Origin: Cryptomeria japonica | Taxonomy: Eukaryota > Streptophyta > Pinopsida > Cupressales > Cupressaceae | DNA: 64,000 bases | Assembly: GCF_030272615.1 (NCBI RefSeq) | Contig: NC_081414.1 | Location: 822,863,896-822,927,895 of the forward strand | Direction of reading: 5' to 3' | Part shown: piece by piece, positions 45,740 through 58,904 of the stretch | How positions within the stretch are numbered: position 1 is the first letter of the stretch | Layout of the letters: the number at the start of each line of letters is the position of its first letter | The notes under the pieces: model-generated | Database searches by the model: none | Told to the model about the DNA's origin: nothing | What the model saw: the letters and a program-made list of their open reading frames with translations, nothing else | Made by a program: the position numbers and the translations under genes

Positions 45740-48700
45740 TATTGGAGGGGTAGAGACCCCCAATCTGTCTCTGAAGTACTCAAATGATTCCTTAGGCAAA
45801 AATTTAGTGAAGATATCTGCAATCTATTCTTTAGTGTTCACATAAACCAGTTTGACTTCATTTTCTTCCACCTTTTCCTTCAGAAAGTTATACTTGATTG
45901 ATATGTGCTTTGTCTTAGAATGAAATACCGAATTCTTTCACATGTCAATAGCAGTAGAGTTATCACAGTGAATAACTATTGGTTCATTTCAGTCTACCCT
46001 TATATCCTTCAACATTTGCTTCATCCATAGAAATTTTGTATAGTTAGTAGTAGTAGAAACATACTCAGCTTCAGCAGTAGATAAAGAAGTACATGATTGT
46101 TTCTTCTAGTCATCGACATCTCTAGCTCAATTTGCATATGTATATGCACATAGTGTAAAACCATCATATTTAGGATACCACAAACCATATTCAGTTGTTC
46201 CTCGCAAATACATGAAAATATTTTTCACCGCACTCTCATTATTCTCCCTAGGATCACTCTGATATCTTGATACAATGCAAACTACATCCATTATATCCAA
46301 TCTAGTCTGAGTTAAATATAAAAAACTTCCAATCATAGACTTGTACCTTGTAGGATTTACTGGAGTTGATACATCTTTCTTTGTCAATTTCTCACTTGTA
46401 ACCATAGGAGTACCAACCGGTTTAGAATTTTCCATACCAAATTTCTTCAACAACTCTCTAGCATACTTAGTTTGATAGATGAAAATACCTTTATGAAGCT
46501 GAGTAATCTGCAAACCTAAGAAAAATTTCATGTCCCCAATCATAGACATCTCAAACTCATTCTTCATATTATCAAAGAATTCCATACATAACTTATCCTC
46601 ACTTCCAAAAATGATATCATCAACAAAGACTTCAAAAATCAATATGTCATCATCAGTGATCTTCTAATACAAGTTACTCTCAGCATTACCTTTAGTGAAA
46701 CCAATCTTCAAAAGATATTTATCCAATCTTGCATACCAAGCTCTAGGGGCTTGTTTCAATCCATATAAAGATTTCCTTAACCTACAAACCATTTTTTTGT
46801 CATCTGAAAGTGAAAATGCATTAGGTTGTTGAATGTAAACTTCCTCTTCAAGATCTCCATTCAGAAATTCACACTTAACATCTATCTGATAAACCTTGCA
46901 TTTCTTATGGGCATCATAAGCAAGAAATAATCTCTCATCTTCAATCCTAGCTACTAGAGCAAAAGTTTCATCATAATCAATTCCTTCCTTCTGAGAATAT
47001 CCTTTACAAACCAATCTAGCCTTATTCCTCACAACTTGTCCATCTTCATTCAATTTATTTCTAAAGACCCATTTAGTCCCAATAACATTCTTATTGTTAG
47101 GCTGGGGAACTAAAGTCCATGTATTATTCTTTTCTATTTGATCTAATTCCTCTTCCATATCCTTCATCCAACATACATCTTTACAAGCTTCAATTACTGA
47201 TGTTGGTTCAACTTGAAGAATTGAATATAGTTCTTCAGCTTCCAACCTTCTTTTTGTCATTACTCCTTTATTCTTGTCTCCAATGATTTGATCTTCTGAA
47301 TTATTTAACCTTACATACTTAAGAGTCTTCTGATTTTTTGTTCCTTTGCTCTGATCTTCAGTTACTGTTGAATTTTCTGATACTGCCAGAGTAACTAGTT
47401 CAACATTTTGTTCTGGTGTAGGTGCTACCAGTGCAGTTGTGATCATTTTCACTGTCAGTTCTCTCTCATAAGTTTTGATTTGACTTCTGTTATGCTCATC
47501 CACCTTGACATTAGTTCCCTCCACAATTCTCTGCAATCTTTTGTTATAAAATTATATTGTTTTATTTCATTAGAATAACCAAGAAGTATTCCTTCATCCA
47601 ATCTAGGATCAAACTTTCCAATAGAATCATCCCTTTTAATATAGCATTTACTACCAAAGATTCTGAAATACTTAACTCTAGGTGTATGACTAAACCATAA
47701 CTCATAAGGTGTCTTACCAGTGTCTCCTTTGATATGAACCCTATTGAATGTGTATACCGTCGTTCTCACAACTTCTCTCTAGTAGATATGAGGCATATTA
47801 GCTTCCATCATCATAGTTCTATCTACATCCAATATATTACTGCTCTTTCTTTCCACAACACCATTCTGCTAAGGTGTCCAGGATGCATACAATTGTCTCC
47901 TTTTCCCATGCTTCTCACAATAATTGTTAAATTCACTGGATGTGAATTCTCCACCCTGATCCGATCTTAAGCATTTAATCTTCAATCTTGTTTCTATTTC
48001 AACTTTAGCTTTAAAGATCTTAAAATTTTCAAATGCTTTATATTTCTCTCTTAGAAATGTAACCCACATCATTCTAGAATAGTCATCAATGATTAGCATG
48101 AAATATCTATCACCCTAAATTTTTTTTATTCTAGCAGGACCACACAAATCAGTATGAATAAGATCAAGAACATCATTAGACTTGTCTTGTATACTCTTAA
48201 AAGAAGTTCCAACTTGCTTTCCCATTTGACATTCCTTACGTACCAGATTATAGGGCTTCACAATCTTAGGTATATCTCTAACAACCTTAGTTGAATTGGT
48301 CTTTACAATTCAATCAAAATTCACATGACACAACCTCTTATGCCATAGCCAACTTTCATCAATTTATGCAATCAAACATTTCTTCTCACTAGAGTTTAGA
48401 TGAAAGATGTTACCTTTAGTCTAAGTACTGGTTGCAATATCCAATCTAGATCTGTTGATAATCTTGTATTTTCCATCCTTGAACTGTAATTGAAAACCCT
48501 TATCCACCAACTGTCCTACACTCAAAATATTATTCCTTAAACCTTCAACATAATAAACATTATCAGTGTTATGCTTACTATCCAATGATATAGTTCCTTC
48601 TCCCTTGGTCATGCATGCTTTGTCATCTCCAAATCTAACCATACTGCCATCAAATTCTTGCAAAGATAGAAACTTCCTTTTATCTCCAGTCATATGATGT

Positions 48701-49897
48701 GAACATTCACTATCTATCACCCATTCATCCTTGTCTTCAACTTTAGCAGTGAGGGCCTTCTCCTCATTTTGAATAACTGGTTCTGGAGCATCTTCCTTAA
48801 TAGCCAAGAATACCCATTCCTTTCCATTTCTGGATCCACTAGATAAATCTTGTGTCGGTTCATCATCAAAATTAGTCACACCTTCGTCATCTGCATAGCA
48901 GTATGATTTGTCTTTGTTCCTCCTATACTTATGCTTGTTCTGATAATCATGGTTACACCTAAAAGATCTTCTATCTCTTTCTTCAAATTTTGAATTCCTC
49001 TCAGGATATCTAGATGCAAAATGACCTATCTTATTACATGCAAAACATTTAAAAGGTAATTTTCCTTCATACTTACTTCATGTCAGACCTTTACATACTC
49101 TTCTAGCAAATAGGGCTTGAAATTGCTAAAAATCTTCATCTTCTTTCTCCATTTCCTCTAGTTCCTTATAATATAAGGATTTCCAATCACTCTTGCCGAT
49201 AGATGATGTAGATGCATGAAAAGAAGGTTCAGTCTTTGCAACTCCTTAAGGACCAAATTCTTCAAGCTCAAAAGAAGATAACTTTCCAACCAAGGTATCC
49301 CTGTTAACAGAGGTGTTAGACATTTTTCTCAGCCCTTTAATTGTAGTAGCCTTCATCTTGTAGGCTGATGGAAAAGCTCTCAATACTTTAGAAACTATTT
49401 CATCTTTGCTCAGATATCCACCACAACATTGAATTACCATGAAAATTTCATTAACTCTTTCCATAAAAAGCAGTAATACTTTCATCTTCCTCCATCTTTA
49501 GGTTCTCATGCCTCACCTAGTAGCCATCAAGTTTAGCAATTTTAACAATAGGGTCACCTTTATTTCGAATCTCCAATTTATCCCATATAGCCTTTGCAGT
49601 TGATTTGTCATTTAGTCCCATAACTTTCTGATCAAAAAGTGCACATAAAAGGGCTTCTCTAGCTCTATAGTCATTTTCAATGTCCTTATACAAGCCCGTC
49701 GAAGGAGGATCACCAGATATCGGATTATGATGAGTATATCCTTTCTTAGTGATCTCCCAAATCTCTTTGGCAAGACATCTTAGATGAGTCTCAATCTAAA
49801 TCTTCCATACTCTGTAATTTGTTCCATTAAGCCTAGGAATTTCTCTCTGGAAAACAACTGTAGATGAACTTGTTGAACTTGAACTATCAGATGCCAT
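45740..49897 (-). pseudogene. Copia gag-pol polyprotein with stops and an RNase H deletion
   Basis: Gag starts MASDSSSSTSSSTVVFQREI at 49897, with RLNGTNYRVWKI following. The zinc knuckle (about 49060-49020) reads CFACNKIGHFASRY; its last Cys is now Tyr. Protease: WVIDSECSHHMTGD (about 48720), where the catalytic DSG has become DSE. Integrase core: MLIIDDYSRMMWVTF (48099), CLRSDQGGEFTSSEF (about 47965). RT: NTWTLVPQ and GTKWVF (47115-47055), DVKCEFLNGDLEEEVYIQQP (46890-46830), SLYGLKQAPRAWYARL (46770-46725), FEVFVDDIIFG (46637-46605). RNase H: after YANxARDVDD, stop, KK the frame jumps to QSCTSLSTAEAEYVS, so about 20 residues are missing near 46110. The end matches KHISIKYNFLKEK and ADIFTKFLPKESFEY (45900-45780). 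At least six stops. Confidence 0.9.
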
Positions 49898-49940
49898 AGG
49901 ATCTTCCTCAAGTGGGTAATCTTCTACAGAGAGGACCAAA

Positions 49941-49951
49941 CTCTAATACCA
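49941..49951 (-). promoter_or_regulatory. Copia primer-binding site
   Basis: TGGTATTAGAG on the minus strand, two bases after the 5' LTR end (TCTAACA at 49954-49960). Confidence 0.82.
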
Positions 49952-49953
49952 AT

Positions 49954-51180
49954 TGTTAGACATCTCAGATAACCGATGAACAATTGAGAGGGGGGGTGAA
50001 TCAGTTGTCAACATATTATAGAACTTTAAGCATTAAAACCTTATTACCGGAATACATAAACTAAATACTAGAATAGGAGATATAGAAATTAAGCACAAAT
50101 ATAAGCCACAAAACATTTACCAACCATCCACAAAAGATACCACCAATATTTGTATGTGGAAAGCCTAATAAAGGGGAAAACCACAGTGGGGAGCCTACTC
50201 ACAGTTAGATAATACTTATATAGTAAGTATGTGATTACAATAAGAGGGCCCTGCACATGTAGGAAGGCTAACAGCTTAGAGCAAACTGCTCATCACAAAA
50301 GGAGCATCATGGACAACAAAGAAATCCAGACTACAATCCAGAAAGATGAGTGAACTGCAAGAATAGCTTCTTCTATGCCTAAGTACAGTTCCAGTTAAGC
50401 TCAATATCGGAGGTATTAAACCTCTTTCACCAACCCAATTCGATCACGTATGATCAACCAAAACCTCAGCATATGATTACAACCTTATTTGCACACAGAT
50501 AATCACATAACTCATAACCCTAATCTAGAAAGAGATCTTACATCATATTTATATCAACTTGGGACCTAAACAATTATGTTGGCCACCAAAAATGATAATA
50601 CAATGAATTCATTATATAAACCTGCAAACCAATGACAAATCAAGTCGGCCTGGGGCCAAAGCAATATAATCCAATCAATAATTCCAACCGATAATGCATA
50701 GGGATCAATTAGAAACATGTTACATAAACCGGTCCATAACCTAGCAATTTAAGACGGGACCTAAAATAGGCCACCATAAACCAAATCCAATAGCACCGAT
50801 CAACAGGAACATGAATATGATAACTAAAAGCATCCCGAGAACCATCTAGAAGTTGCACCAATACCAGTTATCAAGTGCATCAAAATATCTTCAACAAATC
50901 TCTACTGGTAAAACTCTTATCAGTGACCAAGGGGCTTACTAGAGAAACTAATAGCTTTGGAGTCATAAAATACCGAACCAACTGATCGTGATACTCATCT
51001 GAATAGCATGAATGATAGATCCAAAACAATTCCACAAACCAAAGCATACCAGATCAATATCATAATCCAATCGCTCTACCAGAACCTACCGAAAACCGAT
51101 AAACAACCAAAATAGCTAGTATTGACATCAATCACAAAACATCAATGCAACACATAATCAATTCCTCCAAGTTGCCAACA
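49954..51180 (-). repeat. 5' LTR of the complete copia element
   Basis: On the minus strand TGTTGGCAACTTGGAGG ... GATGTCTAACA (1227 bp). Near its end is CTGATTCACCCCCCCTCTCA. Confidence 0.92.
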
Positions 51181-51185
51181 ATTTT

Positions 51186-54088
51186 AACAGTTTTAGGAGT
51201 TTTTTTTTTTAATAGTTAGAGTCTTAGAAAGTATATATTTGTTTGCAAGTTTGTAAAGCAAGAATTTGAAGATTTTTTTATTCTAGTATATGTTTGTTCA
51301 TGAGAATAGTTAGCATTTTGAAGCTTGTGTAATATCAAAACATCTTGAAATGAAAGTTCAATGATTTTCAGGCTACCTCCATTGTTTGTATTCCAAAATC
51401 TTATGAAATCAATGGTCAAGGACCTCTTTGATTTTGTCTCTGCACTATGTTGCTTATGTGTGTTTGATTTTTTCTTCTTTTAAAGTAGAAGGCTAAATGC
51501 TTCAATCAAATACAAAGATTTTGTGGACTCATTTATTCAATAATAAGTAGAGCTTGAAATTCATTGTCACAGTTTGATCAATATAAGGTATTAATCAAAT
51601 AGAATATGTATATTTTTGGTTAACATATTGCAGTTATTTCAAGTGGTTCTGTTTTATTCATGACTCTATTTGCCTTAGGATAGGCATTGATGATACTTCT
51701 TGGTTTTGCAAGTTCAACACATCATTCAAAATATCAAAAACATATTTCCTTTCCATGTTATTTTGTTTAAAGTTTGTATAAGTTTTAGGGTTGGAATTAT
51801 CCATTCTCAAGACTTCCAAGGCCAATGAATCAGGGATATAGCCAAATCTAGTTGATATCATGCATCCACTTGATTTTGATACACTAAGAACAATCTGTCA
51901 CAATACCCACACAATAAGGATTTAGGACTATATAAGAATTGATATAGGTATACTCACCTTAGTTTGACAAAGCCTAAAGTGTAGAGGATTTTGACTACCT
52001 TGTTATTGATAATCAAAGATCTTATTAGTTGACCACAAATACAAGTCTCTATTGATTGAAATTGGCTACCTCATAGGGGCTACTTGGGAAATCAATTGGA
52101 ACAACAAACATTAACTACTCCTAATAACTTAATAAAGCTTAAATAATATGTGTGCGAAAAATAAAAAATGTACACTAGCAAGAAAGAGAGAGACTATGTA
52201 CCCACCTGATGATGAATAATTTCTTACAAGAATGGTAAGTGTCTAAAGAAAAAACAAGATCTAATTCTTATAGAGCACATGTCTTCCTTAAGGAAGAAAC
52301 AAACCATGTGCAGATGTAAGTATGCTTCCCATTAAAGATATGTTATGAAAGAAGGTAGCATGAAGAAGGATGCTAGTGTCTTTGGAAAATGCTCATGTGT
52401 TTCCCTGTCCATGGAAGATGATGATACCATAATCTAATTAGGTACATGCCCAATCAATGAAGAAGGTGACAACTTGGAATGATAGAAAAACTACTCTAGA
52501 ACAAACTCCAAAGGCAAATATGATGAAATGTGTCCTACAACCAAATCCGAAAAAACAATGATGGCCTTGTTGAACAGGAATAATGGAAGTATCAAATGAC
52601 TCTAGATAATAATTCAATGGAAGTGAAGGTGGATCAACTATATTTGAAGAAGAATAGGGAACCTCTAAAGCAACTTCATTTGAAGTGTTGAAAGGCTACA
52701 AAGTAGGACAACCATGGGTTACTTTCTTTGAAGGTTTAAGAGGCATAGTGCAAGCTAAAAGAGGATCATGTTGAAATGGCTGAGTATCAAGATCTCCATA
52801 TAACTTCCAAATTTTAGTTCAAAGAGGATGGGAACACAAAAAATTAAGAATAGACTCCAAAACATCATCAACAAAATGCATAAGAATGCCTCCTAAGACA
52901 TGATCCCTTGATCATTTTCAAGAAAATCTCTTACCAGGTGTGCTAGGTTGGGGAACAAGGTTATATAAATATGACAATAAATGAAACCCTCTAAGATGAG
53001 TAATAATATCATTTCTCCATTCGCTATAGTTTCTCCTCTTCAAGATGATCAAGGATGAGATACAAAACCCATTATAAATTATGATAATCTTCAAAATCTC
53101 AAATATAGAACCATCATATGAATTTATAAACTTCCAACTATGGTAAGCAACTGAAAATGAAGCCCTCCACTACAATAAACAATACATCATATCCAAGTGA
53201 TCAAGAAAACACTAAAAATTAAAAAAACTCAATATATATTACCTAGGGCTAAATCTCAAAATAGTGCATAGGCTAAAGAATAGAGCTCTTCAATACCTTT
53301 CTAATGTCACAAGAATTAAAAAAAAAAGAATATCATGAAAAAAAGTTGTGAGATCAACAATCCAATGAGAAATATTACCTTTAATGAAAAAAAAGAATAA
53401 TAAATGTAAAATTTAGACAAATAGACAAGAATAACTTCCCAGTGATATATCAATTGCAAAAAAATGAGTCGATATGTATAAGATATTCTTGATAGCAAAA
53501 ATTGCCTATATGGAGTTAGATAAAAAATAGAGGGGCTAGATTAAACCCTTAGACTAGATAGGCATTGATCACCAACATGACCACCTGCTCCAAAGGAAAA
53601 AATAAAATGGCTTGGATAGGGCTTGTTGGTAGCTTTGAAACTCGAAAAGGGCTAACAAAAAAAAGGCAAATAGTATGGATAGGGCTATGACCGAGGTGAG
53701 GGGCGAATTTTTGATAGGCTGGTAGGCATGAAAGCCTTGCGACCAAAGATAAAAAGTGATCCACCAATTAAATACGAGCCACAAAAAAAAAAATCCATTT
53801 AGTACATATTTACACCAACCGATAAATAACTGATGGCAGTAAAAAGTGAAGAACCCTCTGCCAATGCTAATAAAGAGGCTCAGACAATGAAAAACAATCC
53901 ACAACCAATGATGAAAATATTTCTATCATGAGAAACTTTAGAAAAATAGAAAAATTATGACCACCCACGTGAAGCATAAGCCACTGAACTAGAAATGTGT
54001 CAATCAAATGCAAAAAGCCACCCCCCAAAAAAAATTGAAACTCATAGCCAATTGGAGAGAAAACACAACCGACACAAGGAGATAAGTA
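51186..54088. other. Gene-free AT-rich stretch
   Basis: No motif recognised. Hydrophobic minus-strand frames near 53550-54160 are rich in Phe, Leu, Ser and Tyr because the plus strand is A-rich. They have no splice context and no homology that I can see. Confidence 0.45.
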
Positions 54089-54093
54089 TGGGT

Positions 54094-54430
54094 TGTAGAA
54101 TTTTACAGCTATCACTACAAAATAAAATAGATCTAGAAGAAAAGAAAGACGCAAAACTTGCAAGCAAAATATAGAAGAAAATCAAAACTGAATGAATGCA
54201 ATCATCTTCATTTTTATTATTAAATCTGTATGAAACAAATGATATATAGATCACAGGAGTACAAATTATGCATGAGATGCATGAAATTTCTGAAGATTTG
54301 TAAGACTTTCACTAAAATTATGAGGTACAGGTGGAGTTAGAACTCTTTAGTTAGCTTACATGCACAACATATGCATCATCTCTTGTCCGTAAAATACGGT
54401 GCAAAACAAAACATTAAGTGTGTGCTAACA
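54094..54430 (-). repeat. 3' LTR of the 1.6-kb element
   Basis: Shares GCAAGCAAAATATAGAAGAA, TCTGTATGAAACAAATGATA and ATTATGCATGAGATGCATG with 55358-55694. Confidence 0.9.
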
Positions 54431-55345
54431 CTCCTCCTTAAGTCTAACTAACGAGAGATAGGAGAGATATAGGACCTGACAACAAAGCCTGATTAGGAAC
54501 CCAATTAAAAAGAAGAAAGGAGAAAACCCAATTGAGAAAAACTCTTAACAATTATTCTAACTATAGAAGAAAGCTGCAATTGTCGATGAAAAATAACAGC
54601 AAATGAATCCACACTGCAATAGGATTGTACAAAATCATAGAAACCACTGCATGAGTACCTTTGGGATACTTTGAAACTTAGTTGTACATATTCTGCATTT
54701 CTCACATGGATGAACAGATAAGTACACAGTCTCTGAATACATAAATTAATCATCTGAAGACAGGAGGATATGAATCTGTAGAAATATGCTTCAAGCTGAA
54801 GAACTTTAAAATTTCCTCTGAATAGGATGATGCCATTGTTTATCCATTTCTCAACAATGTCCCACTAGAAAGAAACTCTGGAAGCACTCAAGGATGTGAC
54901 TCTGGAATCTCATTTAGTTAGGAACCTTGGTAGAAAGAATCTCTTGGAGCAAACAAAGTTGCAACATTGGAATCTCGTGTAGACAGGAATGTAGAACAAA
55001 AGAATACTTTTGGTTGTCAATTGGAGGAAGAGTGCATAGAAACTTTAATCTTATATTTTATTAGGAAACTTATTGAAAGAAACCTATACTAGATGGATTA
55101 AGAAAAACCCCATAGAACCTTTCTAAAAGTTCAATTTTTACAAAGCCCCAAATTTTCTAGATCTTTATCATGTTGTGCTTGCAACGCACATGCAATTTTA
55201 AAGAATCAATATGAGAAAAAAGCAAGGAGCATGCAAAAATTAGGGAAAGAATATGCATTCATCTAGAAATAGAGGTCTACATTAGCTTCCATGATGATGG
55301 TAATCTTCAAAAATCTTCCTGATGCTTCCTCTTTCTAGCAATCTA

Positions 55346-55357
55346 GCTCTGATACTA
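55346..55357 (-). promoter_or_regulatory. Mutated initiator-Met primer site
   Basis: TAGTATCAGAGC on the minus strand, adjacent to the 5' LTR end TTCTACA. The second base differs from the usual TGG. Confidence 0.75.
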
Positions 55358-55694
55358 TGTAGAATTTTGTAACTATCCCTGCAAAAAAAAATAGATCTAG
55401 TAGAAAAGAAAGACACAAAACTTGCAAGCAAAATATAGAAGAAAATCAAAACTGAAGGAATGCAATCATCTTCATTTTCATTACTAAATCTGTATGAAAC
55501 AAATGATATATAGATCACAAGAGCAGAAATTATGCATGAGATGCATGGAATTTCTAAAGATTTCTAAGAATTTCACTATAATTACGAGGTAGAGGTGGAG
55601 TTCGAACTCTTTAGTTAGCTTGCATGCACAACATATGAATTGTGTCTTGTCCATAAAATACAATGCAGAATAAAATGTTAAGTGTGCGCTAACA
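55358..55694 (-). repeat. 5' LTR of the 1.6-kb element
   Basis: Equal in length (337 bp) to 54094-54430 and clearly similar throughout. Confidence 0.9.
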
Positions 55695-55699
55695 TGGGC

Positions 55700-56349
55700 C
55701 AATTGGAAATATTGGCTTAAGTGTTGGAAGGCATGATTGAAGGACTGGTTGTGACAACAACCATGGTGTGGAGTCGATGACTATGCTTGCTAGAGATGCT
55801 TTAGTTGGATGGCTACGGGCTCAATGAATGAATAATATTCCACTGACATTGAAACTCGCCATTATCATAGAACTCCACCAAAACAAACCACCTTGACAGT
55901 GTGAAGATAAAATCACCCACAAACATATAAACTTTACCACAAATATATAATATCTTAAACTAGCTAGATAAACTCATGACAACCAAAAGAAAGATACAAT
56001 GACAAATGATTAATGCAATCCATGGATCAATTAAAGAAAAAGTATAATTTCAAGCCTCGATGAAATGCAATGAATCCAACCCTCAAACGAAAACAAATGT
56101 AGTAACTGATCTTGTAGTAAGATTGATGGTCACATCCAATCACAATTAAATGAAGGTCTCCTTGTGTTTCATAACTTACTCCATGAATATTGAGCACTGA
56201 AAATAAAATACGAACCACCAATATTAAATACTTGCCACACATAGATAAAGAAATACATTGATCTCTCTAGGCGAAATAAAAAATAATTTTTTTAAAACAT
56301 GAATAATAATACGAGATGTAATGCGTCAAGTTTCTACTAATGATTAAGT
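55700..56349. other. No gene recognised
   Basis: Short frames only; nothing supports coding or repeat identity. Confidence 0.45.
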
Positions 56350-56571
56350 TAGAGAAGAGTAGATAGAAAGATAAAGATAGAGATAAGAATTGATATATGG
56401 AAATAGGTAGATAGAGATATATAGGGGTAGAGAGATGCAAATATAGTGAGATAGAGATAAGGGAAGAGATTAAAGAGGGAGAGGGAGAGAGGTTTAAGGA
56501 TTCTTAGATAAAGGGAGTCATGTCCAGAGATAGAAGGGGTGAGAGGAAGATGTAGATAAAGAGGAAGAGGG

Positions 56572-56614
<43 letters not shown>

Positions 56615-56975
56615 GTTAGAGGGATAGATAAAGATAAAGATGAGATGTAGAGGAGGAGGGGGAGAGACAAAGATAGATATAAATGATGAGATACAGAGAT
56701 GGAGAGATCAAGATATAAGAAGATATAAGGGAGGAGAAGGAGAGGAAGATATAGCTCAATAGATAAAGAGGGAGAGGGAGTGATATAGATTGCAGAGGTA
56801 TAGAGAAATAGAGGGGGTGATGTATAGAGAGAGGAGGATCTAGTTGGAGAGATAGATAAAGATATAAAAAGTGATATTTAGAGAGAGAGCGAGAGGAATA
56901 TATTGATAAAGAGGGAGTTTGTGAAAGATTGGGAGTTAGAGATAGACGGGGAAAGACTTAAAGATAAAGGAAGTA
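56350..56975 (+). repeat. Polypurine (GATA/GAGA-rich) low-complexity tract of about 620 bp
   Basis: The plus strand is almost all A and G with regularly spaced T, built from degenerate AGATAGAG, GGAGAG and AGATA units. A pure (GATA)n core of about 10 units lies at 56573-56614. The long strand asymmetry would allow triplex or slipped structures; that is inference. Confidence 0.9.
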
Positions 56976-57000
56976 ATATTATACTAAGAAATTTATAAAT

Positions 57001-57790
57001 CTAACATATTCAAACTATAATCATTTACTAAAAAAATAATCATTTAAAAATGTATAATATAATTAACTTAAATATTCAATTGTGCAATTGTAAAAAATGA
57101 ATGTCAAGTTTATATTTTACTTAGGTTTATAAGAAATAAAAAATATTAATTTTATAGAGATATACTAGAAAATATTTAAAATAAATTTGTAAATTAAATA
57201 TATATTAAATTTAAAATAGAATAAATTGAATGCAAAGTTAGAATATATCATAATCTAAATAATAATTTAAAAAAATTAATAACACATATTAAACTTATTA
57301 AGTTAATTAATAATTAAATTAAAAAGTAATTTTTAAATTTAAAAAAATTAAAGATTAAGAAAATATGTAATTAAAAAATATAATTAATATATTACAAACA
57401 ATATTAAGAAAGATAAACTCAATAATAAAAATATAAAAAGGTTTTAAAAAATAAATTAAATGTAAAAACTAAAACCATACTTCAAAGAAAATATGAAAAT
57501 ATAAATAAATTATACAAATATTTTGTTAGTTAAAAAATAAAAATAAAATTTAAAAAGTTAAATAAAATAAAAAATAAACTAATAAATAATAAAAGGATTA
57601 GAAAATCATGTAGTTTATTATGTTTGAGTATTCTATATTATTACAATATTTAGTAAAATTTATGAGGGTCTTTACTCTTTTAACTTTCATATCTACTTTT
57701 CTCATGTGAACCAAGGAGTAACTACCCAACAAAATAAATGCTCTATTAAATTATTAACTAACTATAAATTAAAACTTTGAATCATAATCA
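57001..57790. other. Extremely AT-rich stretch
   Basis: From about 57000 to 57640 the sequence is nearly all A and T, with A-runs dominating the plus strand. No gene. It directly precedes the LINE ORF1 start. Confidence 0.7.
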
Positions 57791-57792
57791 AC

Positions 57793-58904
57793 ATGCAGAA
57801 GAAGGAGAAGGGAGCGACTTTGAATTTGAACTTAGGACAAGGCGGGAAACACTGTAATGGATAGGTGAACAAAGGAGTGGGCAAAAAGGATGAATCTCAG
57901 GACTGCCCTGACTCCTTTGATCTGAATGGAAAGGATCTAGTGGATGGGGACCCACAAGATGGCAAAAAGAATCTTGATCCTGATGGGGGGAGGGGAGAAT
58001 CACATGCTGGAGATAGCCTAAGGTAGGGACCCATTCGTAGGGACATCGGGTGGCTGTGGACTTCTCTGTTTGATATCAAACTGAGTGGAAAGTCTTCACT
58101 CCCTGCAGTGCGTAATATCTCAGAATTGGAAAAGGGTAGATTTTCTATTGAAGTTCTAGATCCAGTGATTGAGCACAACATCAACCTTATGGCTCTAACT
58201 TTGGTTAGCAAATTTTTGGGCCCTAGACCGAATATTGATGTTGTAAGAGCATTTGCTAAACGTAAATGGGTGCTCAAAGGTAAAGTGGATATCACGACCG
58301 TGTCCAAATGTGTGTTGTCTATGTCCTTTTCATTTGAGGAAGACATGTCAAGGGTGCTTTGTGATGTCCCTTGGTTGATTGGAAAATATGTACTTGCTCT
58401 GCAAAAATGATCACCTAAGATGGACCTAAATGAATAGTTTTTTGTACAAGCTCCAGTTTGGGTTAGACTACTGAGTCTCCCATTGGAGTTCTAGGTTGAA
58501 GATATTTTTAAAAGAATTGATAGTTCCTTTGGGGAACTCTTATTTATCGACCCTATCAAAGCAGCTAGAAGAAGACTCACCTTTGCGAGGATTTGTGTGG
58601 GAGTCATGCAAGGAACGGATACACCCTTATCTATTGAGATTAACTCCAGACAGGGGATTTGGAATATGAAAGTGTCCCTTTTGCATGTTTTTCCTACAAA
58701 AAATTGGAGCATACTGCTAAAAAATGCCCTCTACAGGCTGTCAAAGGGAAAGAGAAGAAAGAGAAGACAACGCAATGGAGAGCCAAAAATCCTATTAAGA
58801 AAATGATTATTGTTGAAGAAAAGAAAATGGTAGAAGAAGCTCAGAGTGTTATCATCCCTACCAATTTTGAGAAAAAGGGGAAGATTAATTTTGAAAACCC
58901 ATAA
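57793..58904 (+). pseudogene. LINE ORF1 (nucleic-acid-binding protein)
   Basis: Frame opens MQKKEKGATLNLNLGQG at 57793. A polar, Gly/Asp-rich stretch follows with two stops. The DUF4283-like part comes next (58108-58410): RAFAKRKWVLKGKVDI, VLSMSFSFEEDMSRVLCDVPWL, YVLALQK. After stops come APVWVRLLSLPLEF (58450-58490) and ARICVGV. A one-base shift near 58650 leads to LEYESVPFACFSYKKLEHTAKKCP (58656-58727). That is the ORF1 zinc knuckle, with one Cys changed to Tyr and the Gly of the GH pair to Glu. A Lys/Glu-rich tail follows. In plant L1-type LINEs this protein binds the element RNA. Five or more stops, so not functional. Confidence 0.82.

Larger units (their letters stand above)
44108..51180 (-). 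mobile_element. Complete but decayed Ty1/copia retrotransposon with target-site duplication
   Basis: LTRs at 44108-45328 (3' LTR) and 49954-51180 (5' LTR), about 1.22 kb each. Termini in plus orientation are TGTTAGAC and TTGCCAA(C/T)A. ATTTT flanks both sides (44103-44107 and 51181-51185). Primer site TGGTATTAGAG at 49941-49951. The 3' LTR is preceded on the minus strand by ATGCCAAAAGAGGATA, a mutated form of the polypurine signal seen intact at 63416-63429. The gag-pol between has stops and an RNase H deletion. Its LTRs share ACCGGT motifs and the CTGATTCACCC...CTCTCA tail with the other copia LTRs here. Confidence 0.93.
54094..55694 (-). mobile_element. Non-autonomous copia-type LTR retrotransposon, 1.6 kb
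   Basis: Two 337-bp direct repeats: 54094-54430 (3' LTR) and 55358-55694 (5' LTR). In minus orientation they run TGTTAGC(A/G)CACACTTAA to AAAATTCTACA. The primer site on the minus strand is TAGTATCAGAGC (55346-55357), directly after the LTR, with the usual TGG now TAG. The polypurine tract TTAAGGAGGAG lies just before the 3' LTR. Flanks TGGGT (54089-54093) and TGGGC (55695-55699) are a likely target duplication with one change. The 927-bp interior has no gag or pol. Unrelated in LTR sequence to the element at 2552. Confidence 0.9.

Noticed and set aside
53549-54254. Hydrophobic minus-strand frames that could pass for membrane proteins
   Set aside because: Overlapping frames on an A-rich plus strand, partly inside an LTR, no splice context and no resemblance to genes A-C.
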